Origin: Segatella copri
GTDB taxonomy: Bacteria > Bacteroidota > Bacteroidia > Bacteroidales > Bacteroidaceae
Assembly (NCBI RefSeq): GCF_026015295.1
Contig: NZ_JAPDUW010000001.1
Coordinates: 2,046,001 to 2,110,000 of the forward strand
Reading direction: 5' to 3'
DNA: 64,000 nucleotides
Shown: positions 44,216 through 52,186 of the stretch, piece after piece
Layout: each line of letters begins with the position of its first letter
Numbering within the stretch: the first letter of the stretch is position 1
Made by a program: the position numbers and the translations under genes
Notes under the pieces: generated by a model
The model's database searches: none
Told to the model about the DNA's origin: nothing
What the model saw: the letters and a program-made list of their open reading frames with translations, nothing else

Positions 44216-45268
44216 TTAGTTCACTCCTGGTTGCTTGTTTTTCCCATTTCGATAATTGTCCGTCTCCACATACGGAGTACCTCGTTTTATAACGGCAAAC
44301 ATACGGAGTATCATCTTAAACTTGATTGCATTAAACACTATTCCACTGCATTTCTCCTTTCTCTTGCGTTCCCAGTAATCTCTGATGTTCGGAATGTGCT
44401 GCATGCAAACCAAACAGGCAATGGACAAATCTGCCTTTGCCTGTTTAAAACCTTTCTTAGAGACTGACGAGCCTTTTCTCACAGATGTACCAGATTCTTT
44501 CTTGAAAGGAGCGACACCAATATAGCAAGCGTATTTACGTGGGTTATCTATTGCCATGAAGTTTTCGGTCAAGACAATGGTTTCAAGTGCGACAACACGC
44601 CCAATACCAGGTATTGATGTCAGCAGGGAAAAGTTCTTGCTGATGTCCGCATCTTCTTTTATGTACATGTCAATTTCATTGTCTATGCCTTTAAGTGCAT
44701 CATTGAGCGTTTTAAGTTGCCCATTCTTACGTTCCACAGACAAATCTGTGTCATACGCACATATATCATGAAGCTGCTGCTTGTAAAGGACTGACTGCTT
44801 GACTGTCTGCTTGCGTTCCGCCAAAAGCCTCTTCAACTTAAAATATACAGGAGAAGGAAGTTTTGATGGGTTGCGAAGAATCTTTCTGTGGTTCTGCTCA
44901 CAGTAAATGGCTATGCGGAAAGAATCAAGCTCGTCAGTCTTGATGCGGTCGAGCGAACGCAGTCCATCATCCAAGTCTGGCTCAAAGCGATGCATCTTGC
45001 GAGGTTCCACCATCCTATAAATATAATGTTTCTCTTCCAACCACAGTCTAAAGTTTTGGGTGTAAAGTCCTGTATATTCCATACAGAACAAGACTATATC
45101 AAACCCCTTGCTTACCTTTGCCACCCATGAACCAATTTTCTTGAAACCTGCATTGTTGTTGCTCACCTTTATATGGGCTTTCTTCCAATCAATGCTTTCT
45201 CCGTCATAATAAGCAAGGTCGAGAGTCTGCTTTGAGACATCCACGCCTATGTAAAGTTCTTTATCCAT
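44216..45268 (-). CDS. IS110-family transposase B, copy 2
   Basis: 350 residues, identical to the transposase at 33418-34470 (GVDVS start, SGTSVRKGS serine region). Intact. Confidence 0.93.
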   Translation of the reverse strand: MDKELYIGVDVSKQTLDLAYYDGESIDWKKAHIKVSNNNAGFKKIGSWVAKVSKGFDIVLFCMEYTGLYTQNFRLWLEEKHYIYRMVEPRKMHRFEPDLDDGLRSLDRIKTDELDSFRIAIYCEQNHRKILRNPSKLPSPVYFKLKRLLAERKQTVKQSVLYKQQLHDICAYDTDLSVERKNGQLKTLNDALKGIDNEIDMYIKEDADISKNFSLLTSIPGIGRVVALETIVLTENFMAIDNPRKYACYIGVAPFKKESGTSVRKGSSVSKKGFKQAKADLSIACLVCMQHIPNIRDYWERKRKEKCSGIVFNAIKFKMILRMFAVIKRGTPYVETDNYRNGKNKQPGVN

Positions 45269-45276
45269 AATTTTGA

Positions 45277-45406
45277 CATTTAATAGTTAAATGGAATCAA
45301 GAAAGTTGGCTGGATTATATAAGGACTATGACATGAGAAAGGGCATACCTTGAAAGAAAGATAGTTCACCTTAACACCCATTAACCAAATATCCTAACTT
45401 GATTCC
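45277..45406 (-). ncRNA. Candidate bridge RNA region of IS110 element B, copy 2
   Basis: Identical to 34479-34608: closing stem GGAATCAAG/CTTGATTCC at the GATTCCT junction. Confidence 0.35.
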
Positions 45407-45424
45407 TGGGTGCAAAGGTAAAAG

Positions 45425-45940
45425 CTAAAACACTGCGGAGGTTCGCCCAAGTGGCTGGAGGCGCAAAGCCTCCAAGAAACGTTGCTGCAACCATTTCGGA
45501 GAATAGAGCGGTTGCCAATTAATCCACAAGCACATTTTACAGCGTACCAAGTGAGGGCATGTAAAACGTTGAATTGTTGAAGATAGGTGTTATCTTTATG
45601 AGAACCAACCACTTATACCCTCAACAAACTCTCAACAAATAGCTCTACACAACAAATTACTGGGCAAAAAAGAAAGAAAGGAATGGTGTTCATGGTTTTC
45701 TCTTTTCAACATTATCTTTCTTTTGTTGAGAGATTTGTTGAGAATATGTTGAGCCGTAAATGCCTGATGTTCAATACTTCTTTCATCATATTCAACAATT
45801 CAACAAAAATAAGGGGTGTTTTGTCCGTCATTTTTATGAACAGAACTCATCCCCCTACAAGTAAGAATGTCATGCTTATGCTTCAGTACTTATTCACGAC
45901 AGTACGACAGCGCCAAGCCAACAAACAAGCAAGAGGACAT
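45425..45940. other. Intergenic region with a hairpin and repeated CTCAACAAA sites
   Basis: No convincing gene (short frames here lack family support). The perfect hairpin GGAGGC-gcaaa-GCCTCC is at 45457-45473. The arms at 45620-45639 (two CTCAACAAA units) and 45722-45742 (two TTTGTTGAG units) form a near-perfect inverted repeat about 100 bp apart, and ATGTTGAG follows. These could be binding sites for the nearby integrase or its partner. Confidence 0.6.
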
Positions 45941-46315
45941 TCAACTAAAGGCGGTTGTTCTTCTATTGAGTTGTAGGATAATGACACTACTTTTCTCTTT
46001 TGCCCCGTACAATCTCTTGAAGATGGTGGCACGAAACCGAGCTGCCCCGTATGAGTTTATACGGAAGCAAAGGGCAACAATCATCGGAAAGCCATACAAC
46101 GTTTGCCAAATGCCATTGGAAGTTTCCTGTTTCTGTTGGACTTCCGACACCGTCAATAAACCATCCTTGTATATTGACCTTATCACAGCATGGAGTTTCA
46201 TGGCGGTGACATGAAGCATATCAACCAATTCACCCTCACTCATCCACAAGTCTTGCAAGTTGGACGGAATGGATAACATTCCATTTCCGTCCACGGTGAT
46301 TACAGTCCTTTTCAT
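45941..46315 (-). CDS. Small protein cotranscribed with the integrase, probable DNA-binding accessory factor
   Basis: 124 residues. The start ATG (46313-46315) overlaps the integrase stop by 4 bp. The middle (LWMSEGELVDMLHVTAMKLHAVIRSIYKDGLLTVSEVQQ) has a helix-turn-helix look, and GIWQTLYGFPMIVALCFRINSYGAARFRATIFKRL recalls RhuM/KilA-like or integrase-accessory proteins of Bacteroidota. Function is not established; a role in integration or excision is inferred from coupling with the integrase. Confidence 0.6.
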   Translation of the reverse strand: MKRTVITVDGNGMLSIPSNLQDLWMSEGELVDMLHVTAMKLHAVIRSIYKDGLLTVSEVQQKQETSNGIWQTLYGFPMIVALCFRINSYGAARFRATIFKRLYGAKEKSSVIILQLNRRTTAFS

Positions 46316-47535
46316 GCCATTCCCCCCATTGTCGGCATATGCCCCTTGATTCGACTTTCAAAAGCTGATATGTCATGCTCCAATTTAGTACTTGTCACCT
46401 TTGCGTAAATTTGTGTTGTGGCGATGTCCGTATGTCCCAGTATCTTGCTTACACTCTCTATCGGCATACCGTAGTTTAAAGCCAAAACTGCGAACGAATG
46501 CCGGGAGACATGAAATGAAATTCGCTTCTTGATGCCACACATTTTTGCCACTTTCTTTATACGCTTGTTTACCATGTCAAGTGAGCCAATATTAAACAAG
46601 TGCATATCTTTTCTCAATGGCTTGTAACGTTCAATTATCTGTATGGCTGCATCTATCAGTTTAATTTTGAATGGTACGCCTGTCTTTTGACGCTGAGAAA
46701 CTATCCATGGAGACCCACTTATAATGGCAACATTGTCCTCTGTAAGATTCTTGATGTCAACGAAAGAGATACCTGTCCAACAACCAAACATAAACAAGTC
46801 TCTCGCAAAAGCAAAGTTGGGATTTTCCAACTCTATTCCTGCAAATATGTCCAATTCTTCCTCTGTCAAGAACTCACGCTCCTTGTGGTCTGGGTCAACG
46901 TGGTACATGGCAAACGGATTTCTCTGTATCTTGCCGTTGTAGTGTGCTGCCGTGACGATATGCTTCAATGGTATGGAGTATATCCAAATGGTAGATTGCG
47001 TGAGTCCAATGACATTCTTCAAATACAGACAAAAATCACGGATGAACTCCTCGGTAAGCTCATTCATGGACATATCGCTGCGCTTGTACTGAAATTTGAT
47101 GAACTCGGCAACGTACTTTCTTACCGTCAGATACTTGCGGTAGGTTCGGACAGCTCGGTCTTTTCCCACGCGTTGGGCAAAGGCTGCGTTCTCCTTGTCA
47201 AAAGCTCTGAGTAATGTCTCATACTCCGTACCTATGCCTTGATATGCGTTTCTCACCATTTCAGCGGTAACGAACGCCTCACGGTCGGAAAGCCGTTGGT
47301 AATGCTTAGCGATTTGAGCCTTGATGTTATCAAGCGCAAAGTTCACCTCATTGGCTTCCTTGCTTCTGCCTTTGGCTCTGTTGCCCTTGGCATCCCATAT
47401 CGCCTTGGTCACGCTCAGCTTGCAACTGAACTGTGCGATAGTTCCGTTGATTGTCACACGTCCCATGATAGGGACAATTCCGTTTCTCTCCTTGCTTCCG
47501 TTTACATAGAAGACTGTCTTGAATGTACTTCTCAT
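46312..47535 (-). CDS. Tyrosine recombinase/integrase (Bacteroidota CTn type)
   Basis: 407 residues: a SAM-like core-binding domain (about 100-205) and a catalytic domain with H342 and R345 in HVSRHSF, H-x-x in LGHTDIATT, and the nucleophile Y377 in TTQIYAKV. At the first catalytic arginine position the sequence is CWTGISFVDI, so serine (S257) occupies the place where most family members have Arg. The same substitution is known for IntDOT (S259), which is still active. A promoter (complement of 47558-47566) drives it and the small gene. It probably moves the element bounded by the 14-bp repeats at 39248 and 47659. Confidence 0.92.
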   Translation of the reverse strand: MRSTFKTVFYVNGSKERNGIVPIMGRVTINGTIAQFSCKLSVTKAIWDAKGNRAKGRSKEANEVNFALDNIKAQIAKHYQRLSDREAFVTAEMVRNAYQGIGTEYETLLRAFDKENAAFAQRVGKDRAVRTYRKYLTVRKYVAEFIKFQYKRSDMSMNELTEEFIRDFCLYLKNVIGLTQSTIWIYSIPLKHIVTAAHYNGKIQRNPFAMYHVDPDHKEREFLTEEELDIFAGIELENPNFAFARDLFMFGCWTGISFVDIKNLTEDNVAIISGSPWIVSQRQKTGVPFKIKLIDAAIQIIERYKPLRKDMHLFNIGSLDMVNKRIKKVAKMCGIKKRISFHVSRHSFAVLALNYGMPIESVSKILGHTDIATTQIYAKVTSTKLEHDISAFESRIKGHMPTMGGMA

Positions 47536-47557
47536 AATTCCTTGCTTTTTGTTCTGT

Positions 47558-47566
47558 GCAAAATTA
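47558..47566 (-). promoter_or_regulatory. Promoter -7 element of the integrase operon
   Basis: Minus strand TAATTTTGC, 23 bp before the ATG at 47535. Confidence 0.65.
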
Positions 47567-47658
47567 AATCATGAGAGTTGCATGGCAAATTCACAACCTG
47601 TGCAGAATTGAGAAGTAAAAACCGAAGCCGTTAAAAATGCTTATTAGAGCGTTTCTTT

Positions 47659-47672
47659 GAGGTAATGACTTG
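47659..47672. other. Putative attachment-site direct repeat (right)
   Basis: GAGGTAATGACTTG, 124 bp before the integrase start, identical to 39248-39261. Confidence 0.4.
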
Positions 47673-47826
47673 AAAGCGTTTCTACTTCTCAAATCCGCCA
47701 TTTTCGCATTTCCTCACGAATGCCACAAAAAGCCAACGACTGCCACAACCACTTGAAACTCAAAACAAAAGCTCAAATCTGCTATTTTTTGCTTTTTTAG
47801 TCATTCTTTTTCCGAAAAACATCATA

Positions 47827-47875
47827 AAAAAGTGAAGGAGCTAAGACAAATGTTCTTGGCTCCTTCACTTTTTTC
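47827..47875 (-). terminator. Terminator downstream of mgtC
   Basis: AAAAAGTGAAGGAG pairs with CTCCTTCACTTTTT. T-runs on both strands; it separates the accessory region from mgtC. Confidence 0.85.
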
Positions 47876-47888
47876 CTCCTAACCTATT

Positions 47889-48542
47889 TTATCTTATCGT
47901 TGAAATCGTGACATCTGAGAACTCGTTCATGTAATCAAGAATCTCCATGGTGTGGAAATCGCGCTTCGCCTTGATTTCTATGTTCGCTTCCAGGAATTCC
48001 TCCTTCGAGTAGCGGCGCTCTTTCAACTCATAGGAATGAACTTCCAGACCTTTCTGCTTGATTTGCCTGATAAATTCCTTCACGCTTTCACGAGATGGCG
48101 CGGTGAAGGTCAAGTCGATGGTAGTTGTTCCCAACTGTGGAATCCAGTAGTTCAATACTTCCAGTCCCAGCAACACCATCGCCGTGGTAATAGCTGCAGC
48201 CACATACATTCCCGTACCGCACGCCAGACCGATGGCTGCCGTCACCCACAAGCCTGCAGCAGTAGTCAATCCTCTCACCACGTTCTTCTGGAAGATAATC
48301 GTTCCGGCGCCCAGAAATCCAATGCCCGAAACCACCTGCGCAGCCACACGCGAAGAATCCTTTAAGTCAATTCCGAATCCATACTGGGAAACGACACAGA
48401 AAAGCGCACTTCCCAATGCCACGAGAAAGTGAGTACGGAAACCTGCCTCCTTGGCACGATATTCTCGCTCAATGCCTATCGCACCTCCTAAAAGCAGGGC
48501 GAGAGACAGACGAATGGTAAGATCAATATAGGTTGCATCCAT
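47889..48542 (-). CDS. mgtC: MgtC/SapB-family membrane protein
   Basis: 217 residues. N-terminal membrane domain with four or five helices and the family signature LLLGGAIGIEREYRAKEAGFRTHFLVALGSALFCVVSQYG (about 15-55) and GIGFLGAGTIIFQ…GLTTAAGLWVTAAIGLACG. The C-terminal 75 residues form a soluble ACT-like domain. In Salmonella MgtC supports survival at low Mg2+ by inhibiting the ATP synthase; the gut commensal role is unknown. Transcribed divergently from ettA (promoter complement of 48588-48596). Confidence 0.92.
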   Translation of the reverse strand: MDATYIDLTIRLSLALLLGGAIGIEREYRAKEAGFRTHFLVALGSALFCVVSQYGFGIDLKDSSRVAAQVVSGIGFLGAGTIIFQKNVVRGLTTAAGLWVTAAIGLACGTGMYVAAAITTAMVLLGLEVLNYWIPQLGTTTIDLTFTAPSRESVKEFIRQIKQKGLEVHSYELKERRYSKEEFLEANIEIKAKRDFHTMEILDYMNEFSDVTISTIR

Positions 48543-48549
48543 ATTATTG

Positions 48550-48565
48550 TCCTTTCTTTAATTAA
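48550..48565. other. mgtC-ettA divergent promoter gap
   Basis: The 162 bp between the two divergent start codons (48543-48704) hold both promoters (48588-48596, minus; 48641-48649, plus), 45 bp apart. Nothing else was seen. Confidence 0.4.
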
Positions 48566-48587
48566 TCAACAAAAAAATCATTTAATT

Positions 48588-48596
48588 GCAAATATA
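48588..48596 (-). promoter_or_regulatory. Promoter -7 element of mgtC
   Basis: Minus strand TATATTTGC, 46 bp before the mgtC ATG. Confidence 0.65.
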
Positions 48597-48640
48597 CAAC
48601 TTTTCTTGGAAAGAAAGGCGAGAATTTCAAAAAAATAATG

Positions 48641-48649
48641 TATCTTTGC
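48641..48649 (+). promoter_or_regulatory. Promoter -7 element of ettA
   Basis: TATCTTTGC, 56 bp before the ATG at 48705. Confidence 0.7.
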
Positions 48650-48704
48650 AACTGTTAGTGCCTATTTCGGCAATTTATTCACAAATACACATTTATTTAT
48701 ATAC

Positions 48705-50402
48705 ATGGCAACAGTTGACGACAAGAAGATCATCTTCTCAATGGTGGGCGTATCTAAGATTATCCCACAAAACCAGAAGCAGATTCTGAAGAACATCTAC
48801 CTATCGTTCTTCTACGGAGCAAAAATCGGTATCATCGGTTTGAACGGTGCCGGTAAATCTACGTTGATGAAAATCATCGCAGGACTTGAGCAACCTACCC
48901 AGGGTGAGGTGGTTTGGAGCCCAGGCTACTCTGTGGGCTACTTGCCTCAGGATCCTCCGCTCGACGAGAACAAGACCGTGAAGGAAAACGTGATGGAGGG
49001 TGTGCAGAAAATCTATGATGCACTCGCTGAATACGAGGACATCAACAACAAATTCGGTCTCGAAGAATATTACGGAGACCCTGATAAGATGGACAAGCTG
49101 ATGCAGCGTCAGGCAGAGGTGCAGGATATCATTGATGCAACCGATGCCTGGAACATCGACTCCAAGCTGGAGCGTGCGATGGCTGCCCTGCATTGTCCTC
49201 CTGGTGATTGGTCTGTTACCAATCTCTCGGGTGGTGAGCGCCGCCGCGTGGCTCTCTGCCGCCTGCTCCTGCAGAAGCCGGATGTACTCCTGCTCGATGA
49301 GCCTACCAACCACCTGGATGCTGAGAGCATCGACTGGCTGGAGCAGCACCTGCAGCAGTATGAGGGTACCGTAATCGCCGTAACCCACGACCGCTACTTC
49401 CTCGACGACGTGAGCGAGTGGATTCTGGAGTTGGACCGTGGCGAGGGTATTCCATGGAAGGGCAACTATTCTTCATGGCTCGACCAGAAGACCAAGCGAA
49501 TGATTCAGGAGGAGAAGACTGCCTCTAAGCGCCGCAAGACATTGGAGCGCGAGTTGGAATGGGTTCGCATGGCACCTAAGGCCCGTCAGGCTAAGGGTAA
49601 GGCTCGTCTGAACTCTTACGAGCAGATGCTCAACCAGGAGCAGAAGGAGCGCGAGGAGAAGCTGGAAATCTTCATCCCTAACGGTCCTCGTCTGGGTAAC
49701 AAGGTGATTGAGGCTCAGCATGTGAAGAAGGCGTTCGGCGAGAAAGTTCTCTTCAACGATCTCAACTTCATGCTTCCTCCTAACGGCATCGTAGGTGTGA
49801 TTGGTCCTAACGGAGCCGGCAAGACTACCCTCTTCCGCCTCATTATGGGCTTGGATCAGGCTGATGGCGGTACATTCGAGGTTGGTGAGACCGTGAAGCT
49901 GGCTTATGTTGACCAGCAGCACAAGGACATCGACCCACAAAAGACCGTTTACGAGGTGATTTCTCAGGGCAACGAGACCTTGCGTCTGGGTGGCAGAGAT
50001 GTGAATGCACGTGCTTACATCAGCCGCTTCAATTTCTCGGGCACCGACCAGAGCAAGCTCTGCAGCGTACTCTCGGGTGGTGAGCGCAACCGTCTGCAGT
50101 TGGCATTGGCATTGAAGCAGGAAGGCAACGTATTGCTCCTCGATGAGCCTACCAACGATATCGACGTGAACACGCTGCGTGCCTTGGAGGAAGGTTTGGA
50201 GGCATTTGCCGGTTGTGCGGTGGTTATCAGCCACGACCGCTGGTTCCTCGACCGTATCTGTACCCACATTCTTGCCTTCGAGGGCAATGGGGAGGTCTTC
50301 TTCTTTGAGGGCAGCTATTCTGAGTATGAAATCAACAAGGCGCGCCGTCTTGGAGATACAGAGATCAAGAAGGGTCGCTATCGCAAGTTGATGGAGGAAT
50401 AA
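48705..50402 (+). CDS. ettA: ABC-F translation factor EttA
   Basis: 565 residues, near the usual EttA length. Two ATPase domains: Walker A GLNGAGKST with signature NLSGGERRR and Walker B LLLDEPTNHLDAES, then GPNGAGKTT with LSGGERNR and LLDEPTNDIDV. Between them is the EttA-type arm/linker with basic helices (QKTKRMIQEEKTASKRRKTLERELEWVRMAPKARQAKGKARL). ABC-F factors bind the ribosomal E site; EttA gates translation according to energy state. There is no resistance-type context. Ends at a strong terminator. Confidence 0.95.
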   Translation: MATVDDKKIIFSMVGVSKIIPQNQKQILKNIYLSFFYGAKIGIIGLNGAGKSTLMKIIAGLEQPTQGEVVWSPGYSVGYLPQDPPLDENKTVKENVMEGVQKIYDALAEYEDINNKFGLEEYYGDPDKMDKLMQRQAEVQDIIDATDAWNIDSKLERAMAALHCPPGDWSVTNLSGGERRRVALCRLLLQKPDVLLLDEPTNHLDAESIDWLEQHLQQYEGTVIAVTHDRYFLDDVSEWILELDRGEGIPWKGNYSSWLDQKTKRMIQEEKTASKRRKTLERELEWVRMAPKARQAKGKARLNSYEQMLNQEQKEREEKLEIFIPNGPRLGNKVIEAQHVKKAFGEKVLFNDLNFMLPPNGIVGVIGPNGAGKTTLFRLIMGLDQADGGTFEVGETVKLAYVDQQHKDIDPQKTVYEVISQGNETLRLGGRDVNARAYISRFNFSGTDQSKLCSVLSGGERNRLQLALALKQEGNVLLLDEPTNDIDVNTLRALEEGLEAFAGCAVVISHDRWFLDRICTHILAFEGNGEVFFFEGSYSEYEINKARRLGDTEIKKGRYRKLMEE

Positions 50403-50455
50403 AGTTTCGAAAAAGATAAGAAGGACTCGGTTCTGAAACAATAAAAAACAAAAGA

Positions 50456-50489
50456 AAAGGTGTGTCTTTGCCTTAAGACACACCTTTTT
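50456..50489 (+). terminator. Terminator of ettA
   Basis: AAAAGGTGTGTCTT / AAGACACACCTTTT with a short loop, then T-run. Confidence 0.9.
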
Positions 50490-50911
50490 TGTTTCTATGC
50501 AGCCGTTTTCAAAAGCTTTACCAGATGCAACCAGGACGTTCAGAAAACTGCGTCGCGACGTATCTGGCTGTACGTCGGGACATAACGATTATTACGTCGG
50601 GACGTATCAGATGCTACGTCGGGACGTAATTTCTTCTATGTCGTCAGTTAAATTGCAAAAAAACAAATGAAAAAGCCAAGCATTGAACCGAAAAAAAGGA
50701 TTTTTGCTCAATGCTCTCTTAGTTTTCACCCCAAAATCCCTCTAAGACACCTATATTTCGCTGGTTTTTATGGCAATATATGGCAGATAAAACCGAAGAA
50801 CAGAGAATTGCCATACACATAACACATTCGTAATCAAAGAAATAACCTATCTATATGGCAATATGGCAATTCTTTGACGCAAAAAAATATATATAAAACA
50901 GCATGCCCGAC
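50490..50911. other. Intergenic region with a palindromic tandem array and TATGGCAAT repeats
   Basis: About 420 bp without a gene. The 22-bp array (50549-50650) comes first. Later, TATGGCAATAT-like motifs occur at 50769, 50853 and 50862, and GAATTGCCATA (50805-50815) pairs with TATGGCAATTC (50862-50872). Confidence 0.65.
50549..50658. repeat. Tandem array, 5 x 22 bp with palindromic core
   Basis: Units begin at 50549, 50571, 50593, 50615 and 50637 (exact 22-bp steps). Each begins with a 14-bp near-palindrome, consensus TACGTCGGGACGTA (first TGCGTCGCGACGTA, last degenerate), followed by an 8-bp variable spacer. Confidence 0.9.
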
Positions 50912-50946
50912 ACAAAAAAAAGGGAAGCGCCGAAACGACACTTCCC
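50912..50946 (-). terminator. Terminator of the btuB-btuG operon
   Basis: On the minus strand GGGAAG (50941-50946) pairs with CTTCCC (50922-50927), followed by T8. Confidence 0.65.
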
Positions 50947-50988
50947 CATGGATTGGATGAATCATATAATCATCGGTCTCGCGACATT

Positions 50989-52146
50989 TTATTCTGTGTA
51001 TGCAGTCTTGTAGGCAGAGTCAAAGAACATAGCGCAAGAACCTACGCCAGTCTCATACTCATGCTGCTTCTGACCAGCTCTGTCATACTCCACTACATAG
51101 CCGTTACCATTATAGTCGGGATTGCCTTTATCGCCCAATCTATAAGAGAGCACGAAGATATGACCATTCAATGGGTCGGCGAAGATACCGCATGGGCTCA
51201 CAGGCATCTCTGAGAGCGTCATCGTCTGTGCTTGCGTACTTCCTACTACGAGCACACTCACGCTAGGAGTTCCGCCATAAGGTGCATTGAGCACGAAGAA
51301 ATGAGGACGAACCACCTCCACATCGCGTGTTGTTGCAGCACCAGTGGTTACGCATACAGCATAGTTGCCATCTGCCACCTTCTGTGACTTGCCCTCGGCG
51401 AAACTCACTGCACGTAGGGCATTCTCGCCATAAGCATTATAAGAAGCATCATAATACTGGTTGTCGAGAACATACAAAAGACCAGCAGCATAATAGATGC
51501 TGGTAGGATTGTTCACGCCCTCGATATTCTTAGTCTCTACATTGTCGTTGGAAAGATTGATGCAAGAGATGTTGCCACCACCAGCAGCATAGTTACTGTT
51601 GGCAACGTAGAGATTGCCATTGCCGAAGACCAAGCCCTCAGGATAGTTGCCCACCTTCCACTTCTTCTGAAGAGCAAAATCTGTGGTGTCCACGGCAGCT
51701 ACATAGCCACCGTATGTGGTGAAATAAACCTTGCCACCGTCAGCGATGATATGGCGAGGCTCAGCACCCTCGGCTTTGCCCAGCAGGTCTGTAGTCTTGA
51801 TTTGCTTGATACTCTGCTTGGTTTTCTTGTCGATTACCTCGATGGTGTTGCTCTGATCTACGGCGAGATAAATCTTGTTGCCATATACGATGCCATCATT
51901 GGCAGTATTACCGAGCGAACGACCGTTAGCAGCCTTGAATACTTTCTGTGTGGCTGTGCTTGAAGCATAGTCGATAGCTGTGAGAGAGCTCTCAATTTTG
52001 TTATACATGTTACCTGAATTCACGACATAAGCGCCCGTGCTGTACTCCTGGAGATAAGTCTTAGGACCATCGTTGTCGTCGCTACATGATGTCATCACTG
52101 CAGTACCCATCAAGAGCACCGCCAAACCTAATAAATACTTTTTCAT
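50989..52146 (-). CDS. btuG: Surface lipoprotein BtuG-like (beta-propeller, cobalamin capture)
   Basis: 385 residues. Lipoprotein signal with lipobox ending at C21 (TAVMTSCSDDNDG). The mature part is made of repeated propeller-blade patterns (YVVNSGNMYNKIESSLTAIDY, GIVYGNKIYLAVDQSNTIEVIDKKTK, HIIADGGKVYFTTYGGYVAAVDT, GLVFGNGNLYVANSN, and so on), as in DUF5074/YncE-like proteins. In Bacteroides, BtuG lipoproteins cap BtuB and bind vitamin B12 with extreme affinity. Here the gene follows btuB by 40 bp under a cobalamin riboswitch, which strongly supports the BtuG role. Exact specificity is inferred. Confidence 0.85.
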   Translation of the reverse strand: MKKYLLGLAVLLMGTAVMTSCSDDNDGPKTYLQEYSTGAYVVNSGNMYNKIESSLTAIDYASSTATQKVFKAANGRSLGNTANDGIVYGNKIYLAVDQSNTIEVIDKKTKQSIKQIKTTDLLGKAEGAEPRHIIADGGKVYFTTYGGYVAAVDTTDFALQKKWKVGNYPEGLVFGNGNLYVANSNYAAGGGNISCINLSNDNVETKNIEGVNNPTSIYYAAGLLYVLDNQYYDASYNAYGENALRAVSFAEGKSQKVADGNYAVCVTTGAATTRDVEVVRPHFFVLNAPYGGTPSVSVLVVGSTQAQTMTLSEMPVSPCGIFADPLNGHIFVLSYRLGDKGNPDYNGNGYVVEYDRAGQKQHEYETGVGSCAMFFDSAYKTAYTE

Positions 52147-52186
52147 TTTCTTTTTCTGTTTATATTTGAATCTAATTTGTTACTAT

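Larger units (their letters stand above)
42672..45424 (-). mobile_element. Tandem pair of IS110-family elements, copy 2
   Basis: Same 2,753-bp unit as 31874-34626, offset 10,798 bp, direct orientation, no base difference found where I compared. The left edge is again GATTCCT; the bases outside differ from copy 1 on both sides (…ATGCCAT before; CTAAAAC after). The candidate bridge RNA regions lie at 43970-44133 (element A) and 45277-45406 (element B). Confidence 0.85.

Noticed and set aside
45683..45976. Plus-strand frame of 97 codons near IS110 copy 2
   Set aside because: Low-quality composition, no family resemblance, overlaps repeat sites and the end of the minus-strand gene at 45941.
49473..50483. 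Minus-strand frame of 336 codons opposite ettA
   Set aside because: Shadow of ettA, extends into the terminator.
50549..50658. Reading the 22-bp array as a CRISPR
   Set aside because: Core of 14 bp and spacer of 8 bp are far too short, and no cas gene is in the window.
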